A DNA stretch of 5,800 nucleotides, from the NCBI GenBank assembly GCA_002502215.1, contig DAPT01000116.1, positions 1 through 5,800 on the forward strand. The letters run 5' to 3'. Positions 1-5,371 of the stretch are shown here, piece by piece. Source of the DNA: Euryarchaeota archaeon UBA124. Lineage in GTDB: Archaea; Thermoplasmatota; Poseidoniia; Poseidoniales; Poseidoniaceae. The notes beneath the pieces are model-generated. The model saw only the letters and a program-made list of their open reading frames with translations, had not been told where the DNA came from and ran no database searches. Position numbers and translations under genes: made by a program. Position 1 is the stretch's first letter, and every line of letters begins with the position of its first letter.

Positions 1-82
1 CCAAATCCATGCCTCCGCGTTCTAATTCGGCGACGATTGCTTCCAACCGTCGTAGGGCATCTGAATAGGTCTCTTCGGTCAT
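1..82 (-). CDS. xseB: Exonuclease VII small subunit, N-terminal part (cut by window edge)
   Basis: Only the first 27 codons are present; the gene runs off the left edge. The visible peptide begins MTEETYSDALRRLEAIVAEL and continues with an ERGGMDL-like segment. This fits the N terminus of XseB, a short helical protein of about 60 to 90 residues with the pattern 'F..AL..LE.IV..LE.G...L'. In bacteria several XseB chains bind one XseA to form exonuclease VII, which degrades single-stranded DNA from both ends in the cytoplasm. The ATG overlaps the xseA stop in an ATGA (bases 79 to 82), typical of translational coupling between subunits of one complex. A purine-rich GAGGA lies just upstream inside xseA. 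The identification is helped by the adjacent xseA; the fragment alone would be too short to be sure. Confidence 0.9.
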   Translation of the reverse strand, partial: MTEETYSDALRRLEAIVAELERGGMDL

Positions 83-1326
83 GTTTCTTCCTCGTGTTGT
101 CGTATGTTGTCAATGTTTGCGTCAGCTTCACCGTCAGCAAACTGGAGCGAAAGAGTCTGTCCTTTTTGCAATTCTGCTACACTGGATATGACCTTTCCTT
201 CATCATCAACGCCCATCATGTAGCCACGTTCGAGAACCCTCTTGGGATGCGAAATTTGCAGAGCATTTGCGAGAACAGCGAGGCGTTGTTTGTGGTGTTG
301 GAGCACTGTCCCTGAGTGCTGGTGGAGATCATTCCCGAGCCGTTCCAGTTGACGAACTGCGTGGGAAACTCCTTTGCTTGGGGCGAGCTGCAAACGTAGC
401 CTGAATTGTTGTAATTGTGATCGAGCGTCGTTGAATTGTCTGAGTGTACCTAGGACCATTCGATCCTCACAATCCAATAAGAACGCAAGTTGATCATCGA
501 TCAATGGAACACAACACTCCACAGCATGACTTGGCGTGGATGCACGCAGGTCGGCTACAAGATCACTAACTAGAATGTCGGATTCATGTCCAACGGCAGA
601 AACGACAGGCATTGGCATAGCAGCAATTGAACGAGCAACTGCCTCGAGATTGAATGCCCACAAATCTTCAGGCGAGCCACCTCCTCTTCCTACAATTACG
701 ACATCGCACGGTGGAACTTCAAGTGAATCAGCGATGTTGGTTCGACTGAGTTCTCTCGCAACGGAGAGGCCACGAACGATTTCCTCGACCGCTCGATCGC
801 CTTGAACGGTAACACCAATCACGGTTGTCCGAATCCCTGGCCATCGCGATTGCGACAGTTGCAACATGTCAGCCAACGCTGCGGAATTCTTTCCTGTCAC
901 AATGACGAGATGTTTCGGTAGTGCAGGGAGCGATTTTCTTGGGCGATCAAGGACGCCTTCCTGCCGCAATTGCAGCAAGAGCTTCTGTTTTTGTTGCTCA
1001 AGAGCCCCGATTTTTTGAATCAATTCAATGCGTTCAACAACGATTTGCAGTTGACCACGAGCAGGGTAAAGGTCAACGTTTCCGATGATTAGAACTTCTT
1101 GACCGTCTTTGATTCCATTTGGGATGCGACATCGCCCTTTCCAAATAACTGCGCTGATTTGTCCTCCATCGTCTCGTAGACTGAAGTATGTGTGCCCAGA
1201 CGCGTAGGGTTTCCATTGGCTGATTTCACCCCTGAGCAAACAATGTTGATTGCGGTCGTCAGAGCGCAACCGAGTTCGTAATGCTTGGACAAACTTGCCA
1301 ACAGGGGTTGGTTCAATCTCGTCCAT
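79..1326 (-). CDS. xseA: Exonuclease VII large subunit
   Basis: This 415-residue protein is the catalytic subunit of exonuclease VII, which cuts single-stranded DNA into short oligonucleotides without needing a divalent metal. Residues about 8 to 103 form the OB-fold DNA-binding domain (LRGEISQWKP, HTYFSLRDD). Residues about 115 to 265 are the nuclease domain, with VGRGGGSPEDLWAFN (212-226) and SAVGHESDI (243-251). The family residues D153, R214, H247 and D250 are present, matching D155, R205, H238 and D241 of the E. coli enzyme. A charged helical stretch (about 270-360) and a C-terminal segment RVLERGYMMG...GQTLSLQFADG (363-399) complete the fold. Length is slightly below E. coli XseA (456). 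The loop before D153 reads TGKNSAAL rather than the usual TSPTGAA. The ATG has no in-frame ATG, GTG or TTG upstream and only a poorly spaced AAGG, so its start signal is weak. The gene is mainly bacterial, so ancient transfer into this archaeon is a plausible inference. Confidence 0.95.
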   Translation of the reverse strand: MDEIEPTPVGKFVQALRTRLRSDDRNQHCLLRGEISQWKPYASGHTYFSLRDDGGQISAVIWKGRCRIPNGIKDGQEVLIIGNVDLYPARGQLQIVVERIELIQKIGALEQQKQKLLLQLRQEGVLDRPRKSLPALPKHLVIVTGKNSAALADMLQLSQSRWPGIRTTVIGVTVQGDRAVEEIVRGLSVARELSRTNIADSLEVPPCDVVIVGRGGGSPEDLWAFNLEAVARSIAAMPMPVVSAVGHESDILVSDLVADLRASTPSHAVECCVPLIDDQLAFLLDCEDRMVLGTLRQFNDARSQLQQFRLRLQLAPSKGVSHAVRQLERLGNDLHQHSGTVLQHHKQRLAVLANALQISHPKRVLERGYMMGVDDEGKVISSVAELQKGQTLSLQFADGEADANIDNIRQHEEET

Positions 1327-1361
1327 AACCTTGCTTAGTGTCCATGGTTCTTGAAGACAAC

Positions 1362-1517
1362 TCAGGGGTCGTTCATGCGTCGATGAAAGGCCTGACGTTT
1401 CTCAACCTCTTCGAATTTCTTCCTTAATTTACGAACAAGAAATCTTCCGGCTATGAACAACGCGACTGCATTGATGATGAGAAGAATCCATTCAACTCCC
1501 CCCCATTCTTCAAACAT
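1362..1517 (-). CDS. Small single-span membrane protein, 51 residues, function unknown
   Basis: This reading frame of 51 codons lies in the gap between the ferredoxin gene and xseA. It begins MFEEWGGVEW, has one hydrophobic segment (about residues 9 to 28, rich in I, L, V, A, F), then a basic stretch RKLRKKFEEVEKRQAFHRR and a short tail ending NDP. This predicts one transmembrane helix with the basic tail in the cytoplasm, possibly forming a short amphipathic helix. The best evidence that it is translated is the Shine-Dalgarno GAGGTGAT (bases 1521-1528), an eight-base match to the archaeal consensus three bases before the ATG, overlapping the TGA of the ferredoxin gene. The stop is 35 bases before xseA. 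I recognise no family. It sits in an apparent operon between a soluble ferredoxin and exonuclease VII, so a membrane-tethering role is conceivable but unproven. Confidence 0.75.
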   Translation of the reverse strand: MFEEWGGVEWILLIINAVALFIAGRFLVRKLRKKFEEVEKRQAFHRRMNDP

Positions 1518-1520
1518 CGA

Positions 1521-1528
1521 ATCACCTC
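1521..1528 (-). promoter_or_regulatory. Shine-Dalgarno site of the small membrane protein, overlapping the ferredoxin stop codon
   Basis: The minus strand reads GAGGTGAT followed by TCG and ATG. This is a full eight-base match to the archaeal anti-Shine-Dalgarno complement (AGGAGGTGAT). The preceding ferredoxin stop TGA (1527-1529) shares its GA with the site, so terminating ribosomes would be placed directly for reinitiation. Confidence 0.8.
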
Positions 1529-1808
1529 AAAGTGGGGGGCGAACGTCAATGTCCACATCCCCAGAAGGGCACCCAATACACCCCAGTCGTGCTTGCTCCT
1601 CGACCATTTCTTCATCAAGGCCAGGAGGCAGTTCATCCGGGAGCGGAACTTCTCCATTAAGCAATGTAATCATGCAGGTTCCACATGTACCGGACGTGCA
1701 GTTCGTTGGAATAACAACGCCTGCCTTTTCAGCAAGTTCAGCCAAAGGAACATCTGGCTGGACAATGGCTTGTCCGAGCAATTGAATGCCACGAAAGAAT
1801 CGAACCAC
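1527..1808 (-). CDS. Plant-type [2Fe-2S] ferredoxin
   Basis: This is a 93-residue protein when started at the GTG at base 1808. It is a one-electron carrier of the beta-grasp [2Fe-2S] family. The cluster loop TNCTSGTCGTCM gives C37-x4-C42-x2-C45, and the fourth ligand is C77 in RLGCIGC, 31 residues on, close to the spacing of plant and cyanobacterial ferredoxins. C80 is an additional cysteine not needed for the usual cluster. The C-terminal strand GDVDIDVRP also fits the family. The protein is probably cytoplasmic; I see no signal peptide and no adjacent reductase. The start is uncertain. The GTG has no ribosome-binding site at a useful distance, whereas a strong GAGGTG (1829-1834) is spaced correctly for an ATC at 1823. 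That would give an N terminus TQPFVVRFF and 98 residues. Nine bases separate its stop from the start of the small membrane protein. Confidence 0.9.
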   Translation of the reverse strand: MVRFFRGIQLLGQAIVQPDVPLAELAEKAGVVIPTNCTSGTCGTCMITLLNGEVPLPDELPPGLDEEMVEEQARLGCIGCPSGDVDIDVRPPL

Positions 1809-1828
1809 GAATGGCTGAGTGATGATTC

Positions 1829-1834
1829 CACCTC
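1829..1834 (-). promoter_or_regulatory. Shine-Dalgarno site for the ferredoxin gene, spaced for an ATC start
   Basis: The minus strand reads GAGGTG here, overlapping the TGA (1833-1835) of the upstream zinc-ribbon gene. Its distance to the ATC at 1821-1823 is identical to the distance between GAGGTGAT and the ATG of the small membrane protein gene. The conventional GTG start at 1808 lies 20 bases downstream of the site, which is too far for normal initiation. Confidence 0.55.
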
Positions 1835-2924
1835 AACGGCCTGGCTTGTTTCGGGTCCAACGACCTGTTTGCTTGTTGAAGAACAAGCCAGCTTTCTTCA
1901 TCCACTTGTTGAACTTGGTTGCACCAGCGCCGGTTCGTAAGATGAAGTCTTCACGATCTTCTTGTGCTTGGATGTAGCCTTTGACTGCAAGGGTTTGGTC
2001 TATCCAGTCGTTGATGTCCATGAGTCCACCGGTTAGGCCAGTGGATTCGATTTCTGCACTGATGAGATCAGCGGTTGCACCAGTCGCTTCGAGGTCCTTA
2101 CGAAGCTGTTCGTTAACATCAGAAAAGCCCATGTTTGCAGGCTTTGGTGGAACCGGTCTGCGCGGAGCCTTGTCGACATCGATGGTGATTCGTGTACCGT
2201 TTTCCAACCGAGTGTTTACCATGTCGCTGAGTGAGGGGGTGAAGCTGGTTTCACATTCCCAACATATGAGTGCGTAGTCTTCGCCTCGATCCATATCCCG
2301 AGACTGCCGAGGGTCCATTTCATCTCCGCATTCAGGACAAGCGTGGAAGATGAGGGCAGGAACGTGTTTCCGTCGGAAGTCAACGATGTCCTGAGGTGTA
2401 CCCTCCAATTCGAGCATTTCATGATCGCGTGCTGCCTCAAGCCCACGCGTTTCAAGTTGGTCTCGAATCTTGACTTTCTGGTCGTCCTTTCCTTCATCAT
2501 CAAGGCTGTTCTCAAGTTTGACGATCAATTCAACGGTTTTCCCAAGACGATTCATAATGAGTTTCTTGTCTTTGAAGGCAGTAACCTTTGCGAGTTTAAT
2601 TCGCTCTTTCTGTTCGGCTAGTTCGCTAAGTACGTCCTTTTGCTTACGCTTGAACCTCATTTCTTCAATGCGACTTTCCTGTTTTCGGTCTGGTGCGAGA
2701 ACCTTTGCGAGGAAACGTTCCTTTCCGTGACTCTGCGGACCCGCAGCGATGATACTGATGACCCCTTCAGCAATGTCTTGTTTCAGTCCGTAGTTGCTAA
2801 CGAGCTTCTCAGCGTCAATTTTCTTCAGGTCGCCAATTTTGAGCCCAGCATCAGCGAGCAGTTGTGCGGTTGAGTCGTCGATTCCTCGACGAAGCAGTGC
2901 AAGGTAGGTGTCTTTCTTTGCCAT
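1833..2924 (-). CDS. Helix-hairpin-helix / zinc-ribbon protein of unknown function
   Basis: This 363-residue protein belongs to no family I can name. Four regions are visible. Residues about 8 to 60 (RRGIDDSTAQLLADAGLKIG... to ISII) look like a helix-hairpin-helix domain of the kind at the N terminus of archaeal RadA or the C terminus of bacterial RpoA, usually contacting nucleic acid or protein. Residues about 80 to 190 are highly charged and probably form long helices or a coiled coil. CPEC (196-199) and CWEC (221-224) form a zinc ribbon. After a proline-rich linker (254-263), the C-terminal part ends with a basic aromatic stretch FNKWMKKAGLFFNKQTGRWTR. There is no signal peptide or membrane segment. 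The ATG has GGAGG (2932-2936) seven bases upstream. Nucleic-acid binding is a reasonable inference. It is the first gene after a 76-base gap and probably leads the ferredoxin - xseAB transcript. Confidence 0.85.
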   Translation of the reverse strand: MAKKDTYLALLRRGIDDSTAQLLADAGLKIGDLKKIDAEKLVSNYGLKQDIAEGVISIIAAGPQSHGKERFLAKVLAPDRKQESRIEEMRFKRKQKDVLSELAEQKERIKLAKVTAFKDKKLIMNRLGKTVELIVKLENSLDDEGKDDQKVKIRDQLETRGLEAARDHEMLELEGTPQDIVDFRRKHVPALIFHACPECGDEMDPRQSRDMDRGEDYALICWECETSFTPSLSDMVNTRLENGTRITIDVDKAPRRPVPPKPANMGFSDVNEQLRKDLEATGATADLISAEIESTGLTGGLMDINDWIDQTLAVKGYIQAQEDREDFILRTGAGATKFNKWMKKAGLFFNKQTGRWTRNKPGR

Positions 2925-2928
2925 ATCA

Positions 2929-2982
2929 TCCCCTCCGACATTGTCAGGCGAGGGGACCTTCCTAAGAAAACCCTCCCCTGCC
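2929..2982 (-). promoter_or_regulatory. Possible alternative-pairing leader before the zinc-ribbon gene
   Basis: On the minus strand AGGGGA (2974-2979), TCCCCT (2951-2956) and AGGGGA (2929-2934) follow one another. The middle element can pair with the first, extended by GGC/GCC past one bulged base (hairpin 2947-2982). It can instead pair with the last, which is part of the GGAGGGGA ribosome-binding region of the next gene. The two pairings exclude each other, so the leader could in principle switch between an exposed and a hidden start. The stems are short and one arm is constrained to look like a Shine-Dalgarno sequence, so chance is a real alternative. I see no convincing TATA box in this gap. 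Confidence 0.35.
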
Positions 2983-3000
2983 TTTGTTTACTCTAGAACA

Positions 3001-3867
3001 TCATTTCGAGCTTTTTTCAACCTTCTTGGCGAGATTAACCCAGTCCTCCAATATCAATTCTTCAGGACGTGCATTCATGATGTCCAGGTCTTGGAGTGAT
3101 TGCACTGCATCTTTCCATCGTTGAGTATGCCATCCTTTGATACGAGAGATACGCCTTGGAGCTTTTTTCATGCTTGATCGAATTTTCTTTCTCCGTTGGT
3201 CAAATGCATGATGAATCATTTGTTGCAGAAGTCTTTTGTCAACAGAAAACTCTCTTCCATGCGGCTTCATTCCAACGACTTGGGATTGAACAGCAGGCTG
3301 TGGGCTAAAGTGGTGAGGTGGAACAATATGGTGTTCTTTGACATCCCAATCCAAGGCCACAGTCAACCCGAGTGAGCCGACGTCAGCAGGGTGGTTCATT
3401 GACAAACGTTGTGCGAATTCGAGCTGCAGCATAAGTACAACGTGAGCAATTGGATTGGTCTGTGCTTTGAGATGGCGGGTTAGTTTCTTGATGAGCGGGG
3501 ATGAAATCTGGTAAGGGATGTTGGCTACAACTTTGGTAACATCATCAGGCCAATCAATGGTCAATGCGTCATCATGATGAAGCAGGAGTTGTTTCGCATT
3601 TTGCTCTTCACGGAATGCCTCATCAAGGTGAAGGACAGGAGCATCATCGATTTCTATCGCAGTGACTCGCGCTCCTGTTGCGAGCAGTCGTTGTGTAAGA
3701 GTTCCCGGTCCGGGGCCAATTTCTAAGATGTGGTCGTTTTCATGAACCTCTGCAATGTTGATCATGCGGTCAAGCATTTCATCATCGATAAGGAAGTGTT
3801 GACCTAAATCTGTGTTTGGAGGTTGGTAAGCCCGGAGACGGTCAACCAATTCCCGAGCAGACTTCAT
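3001..3867 (-). CDS. ksgA: 16S rRNA adenine N6,N6-dimethyltransferase (KsgA/RsmA/Dim1)
   Basis: This 288-residue enzyme uses S-adenosylmethionine to dimethylate the two adjacent adenines in the loop of helix 45 near the 3' end of 16S rRNA, a late quality step in small-subunit assembly. Hallmarks visible are GQHFL (22-26), the SAM-binding EIGPGPGTLT (49-58), AIEID (70-74), D100 in HHDDAL, and the catalytic NIPY (116-119) followed by QISSP. The C-terminal domain has FSPQPAVQS (187-195) and FDQRRKKIRSSM (222-233). Length matches the archaeal family. The ATG overlaps the stop of the DUF655 gene as ATGA (3864-3867), and GGTGA (3872-3876) lies four bases upstream. The pairing with DUF655 and Rpb4 is a classical archaeal arrangement. 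In many archaea hemK follows; here an unrelated zinc-ribbon gene does. Confidence 0.97.
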   Translation of the reverse strand: MKSARELVDRLRAYQPPNTDLGQHFLIDDEMLDRMINIAEVHENDHILEIGPGPGTLTQRLLATGARVTAIEIDDAPVLHLDEAFREEQNAKQLLLHHDDALTIDWPDDVTKVVANIPYQISSPLIKKLTRHLKAQTNPIAHVVLMLQLEFAQRLSMNHPADVGSLGLTVALDWDVKEHHIVPPHHFSPQPAVQSQVVGMKPHGREFSVDKRLLQQMIHHAFDQRRKKIRSSMKKAPRRISRIKGWHTQRWKDAVQSLQDLDIMNARPEELILEDWVNLAKKVEKSSK

Positions 3868-4616
3868 GCATTCACCGGAAACAGGTGGTCAATAAGTCGA
3901 GGCTGGAGTGTTCGGTCTTCAACTTCAGAAAAGAATCGACGAGCAAGTAATTCAGCAGAATCAATGCCACATTTCTCATTCAATTCAGCCATCGAGGAAA
4001 ACCCAGATGAGCCTCTTAGTTCAGCCATCTGCAAGGCTTTTTTGTTGCCAATTCCTGCGAGCAATTCAAACGCATGCTGTTTGAGCGAGAGATTTCCTGC
4101 TTTGTTGAAGAAGGCATCGACAAAGTGTTTTCCATGTTCCTCAACAAACAGTTGAAGAATCAAAGGGAAATCGATTTTTGCAGAATTGGACATCTTGTCC
4201 ATTCGTGCTCCACCAAGAATCGACCCTTCAGGGTCTCCTTCTCCATCGCCGCCAACGTAAATTCGCATGCTTGGTAGAAGTGCTTCACTGGACTCAATTG
4301 CAATTCGGCATGGGATGACAGTATCCTCGGTAAACCCGGTGACAATACCTTCGCTTGTGTCATGCTCAACGACTCGGACCCATTTTGCATCGTAGAGCGG
4401 CTGACCGTCTCGGCGACGCTGTTGAGGTCGTTGCTGTCGTGTATTGCCACGATTATCTCGGCGTTGCTGAGGTCGCTGTTGACGTTGAGGATCAGGCTTT
4501 TTCTGAGGCTTTGGAATGTCCTCCCGACCTGTTGCTGGCGGTGGCATTGAAGTGTCGACGCTGGGCTTCGACTTGTTGAATTTACGAGGGTTGTAATCAC
4601 GGCCAGGGCGGCTCAT
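3864..4616 (-). CDS. DUF655 protein with a long Arg/Gln/Pro-rich N-terminal extension
   Basis: This is a 250-residue protein of the archaeal DUF655 family, whose members sit next to rpoF and ksgA and are thought, mainly from context and fold, to bind RNA; the exact role is unknown. The conserved part starts near residue 75 (AKWVRVVEHD) and includes RIYVGG (118-123) and FFNKAGNLSLKQHAFELLAGIGNKKA in two parts (about 169-194). The ELLAGIG segment is helix-hairpin-helix-like. The first 75 residues are an extra, low-complexity, very basic extension containing RQQRPQQRR twice (45-53 and 60-68). I chose the ATG at 4616 because GGAAGTGAT (4621-4629) lies four bases upstream. An in-frame ATG at 4631 (five residues longer) has no such site. 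The gene starts 24 bases after rpoF and overlaps ksgA by ATGA. Extra charge in the extension could aid rRNA contact, which is inference. Confidence 0.88.
   Translation of the reverse strand: MSRPGRDYNPRKFNKSKPSVDTSMPPPATGREDIPKPQKKPDPQRQQRPQQRRDNRGNTRQQRPQQRRRDGQPLYDAKWVRVVEHDTSEGIVTGFTEDTVIPCRIAIESSEALLPSMRIYVGGDGEGDPEGSILGGARMDKMSNSAKIDFPLILQLFVEEHGKHFVDAFFNKAGNLSLKQHAFELLAGIGNKKALQMAELRGSSGFSSMAELNEKCGIDSAELLARRFFSEVEDRTLQPRLIDHLFPVNA
4413..4484 (-). repeat. Two-copy 45-base coding repeat (RQQRPQQRR) in the DUF655 gene
   Basis: Copies at 4458-4484 and 4413-4439 both encode RQQRPQQRR, 45 bases apart start to start. The nine residues are identical, yet seven of the nine codon pairs differ synonymously; only the central CGA and CCT codons match. 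The repeat also keeps the other frames open, which explains a long spurious frame on the same strand. Confidence 0.8.
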
Positions 4617-4620
4617 GTAA

Positions 4621-4629
4621 ATCACTTCC
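4621..4629 (-). promoter_or_regulatory. Shine-Dalgarno site that fixes the DUF655 start
   Basis: The minus strand reads GGAAGTGAT, TTAC, ATG. The site matches the archaeal consensus GGAGGTGAT at eight of nine positions. It overlaps an in-frame upstream ATG (4629-4631), making that upstream ATG unlikely to be the real start. Confidence 0.7.
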
Positions 4630-4640
4630 ATTTAGGGTAT

Positions 4641-5003
4641 TCATTCTATGCCGATGTGCTGTCGAACAAGTTCGATAACGGCGTTTACATCTCCGTCATC
4701 GATGGAGGCTCGGCGGCTTGCCATAACGGCCTTGATTTCAATCTCACTCAGCGGCATCAGTTCAGCCATTTTGGCAGCAAGTTCTGGGTACTTCTCAAAG
4801 GCAGGAAGTTCAGCGATTGCATCTTTCAATACTGCAAACACGTCGGAATCAGTTGGGTACCCATTGCGGTTGTTACTTGCGGCCCATTCGGCATGGAAAA
4901 GGGCAGCTCGCTGCTCATAAGTCAAGTCTCTTCGACGATCTTGTGCGCCAAGTAGAAGGTCTCGTACAGTGGCAAAATCAACGATTTTTTCTTCTTCAGT
5001 CAT
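4641..5003 (-). CDS. rpoF: DNA-directed RNA polymerase subunit F (Rpb4 homologue)
   Basis: This 120-residue protein is the archaeal counterpart of eukaryotic Rpb4. With RpoE (Rpb7, not in this window) it forms the stalk of RNA polymerase, which assists promoter opening, binds the emerging RNA and supports elongation and termination. Recognisable parts are the N-terminal strand region (KIVDFATVRDLL), the helix DLTYEQRAALFHAEWAA (26-42), and the C-terminal HRDC-like helices (MPLSEIEIKAVM, ASIDDGDVNAVIELV). Length is typical. The reading frame can be extended to a GTG at 5012, but GAGTGAT (5008-5014) places initiation at the ATG at 5003 with four bases between, and that GTG lies within the site. 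Nine bases separate it from the rpl21e stop, so co-translation with L21e is expected. It is acidic relative to its basic neighbours, as usual for this subunit. Confidence 0.92.
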   Translation of the reverse strand: MTEEEKIVDFATVRDLLLGAQDRRRDLTYEQRAALFHAEWAASNNRNGYPTDSDVFAVLKDAIAELPAFEKYPELAAKMAELMPLSEIEIKAVMASRRASIDDGDVNAVIELVRQHIGIE

Positions 5004-5007
5004 GATA

Positions 5008-5014
5008 ATCACTC
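5008..5014 (-). promoter_or_regulatory. Shine-Dalgarno site that fixes the rpoF start
   Basis: The minus strand reads GAGTGAT, TATC, ATG. GTGAT is an exact five-base match to the archaeal consensus. It overlaps the rpl21e stop TGA (5013-5015) and contains the upstream GTG that a longest-frame call would use as the start. Confidence 0.7.
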
Positions 5015-5303
5015 ATTCAAGAGGTCGAAGGTGTTCTGGGCGGGCGATAACAGTCTTCTGCATGTTGCCGTCCTTCACTGAGACAACCCAAGCAACGCCT
5101 TGGCGCTTTTCGATGAATCCTGTGCGTCCGTGGAATCGACGATGTGGCATGCCCATTTGTTGGCTACCGTCGAGGACGATTGCAACACGGTCACCTTCTT
5201 CGTAACTGTGCATAATTCTGCTGATGTACGTTCGAGAACGGTCTTTTCGTCGTCGACGAAGGATGCTTCGTGTCCCTACTCTCTGTCCCTTGGATCGCTT
5301 CAT
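5013..5303 (-). CDS. rpl21e: Large ribosomal subunit protein eL21 (L21e)
   Basis: This 96-residue protein is ribosomal protein L21e, present in archaea and eukaryotes and absent from bacteria. It binds 23S rRNA in the large subunit. The diagnostic segment GMPHRRFHGRTGFI (51-64) and the C-terminal RPEHLRPLE (88-96) match the family closely, as do the basic N terminus (RSILRRRRKDRSR) and YEEGDRVAI (34-42). Length is the family norm. I chose the ATG at 5303 because GGAGGT (5311-5316) lies seven bases upstream and the resulting N terminus (MKRSKGQRVGTRS) aligns with other L21e proteins. A GTG at 5318 would add five residues but lies on the binding site itself. It is the first gene after the TATA-like element at 5372-5379 and probably heads the rpl21e - rpoF - DUF655 - ksgA transcript. 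Confidence 0.96.
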   Translation of the reverse strand: MKRSKGQRVGTRSILRRRRKDRSRTYISRIMHSYEEGDRVAIVLDGSQQMGMPHRRFHGRTGFIEKRQGVAWVVSVKDGNMQKTVIARPEHLRPLE

Positions 5304-5310
5304 TTTACTG

Positions 5311-5316
5311 ACCTCC
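5311..5316 (-). promoter_or_regulatory. Shine-Dalgarno site that fixes the rpl21e start
   Basis: The minus strand reads GGAGGT, CAGTAAA, ATG. The six-base consensus match and seven-base spacing select the ATG at 5303 over the in-frame GTG at 5318. Confidence 0.75.
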
Positions 5317-5371
5317 ACGGTTCGAAACTTGCATTACGCTGATTCGAGGCATCCTTGCGACCTACCCACTG

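Noticed and set aside
79..315. Plus-strand frame of 92 codons opposite the 3' end of xseA
   Set aside because: It is antisense to the conserved C-terminal segment of XseA. Its hydrophobic start could pass for a membrane segment but nothing else supports it.
1313..1345. Ten-codon minus-strand mini-frame overlapping the xseA start
   Set aside because: It is too short and has no Shine-Dalgarno sequence; chance is sufficient.
1453..1940. Plus-strand frames of 110 and 115 codons opposite the ferredoxin gene
   Set aside because: They are antisense to a ferredoxin with all cluster cysteines and to the small membrane protein, their peptides are low-complexity or patchwork, and no ribosome-binding site was seen.
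2961..2981. Possible terminator after ksgA (GGGTTTTCTT on the minus strand)
   Set aside because: The T-run is only four bases and follows no complete hairpin; the GC-rich stem around it pairs across the T-run instead.
4160..4600. A 146-codon frame on the minus strand inside the DUF655 gene
   Set aside because: It lies in another frame of a gene with clear family motifs. The CAG/CGN-rich repeat region keeps alternative frames open, and it has no recognisable motif or start signal.
5318..5358. TCGAATC and TTTCGAAC segments before rpl21e, resembling a tRNA T-loop
   Set aside because: No acceptor, D or anticodon stem can be formed around them; at most a five-base inverted repeat with a 16-base loop remains.
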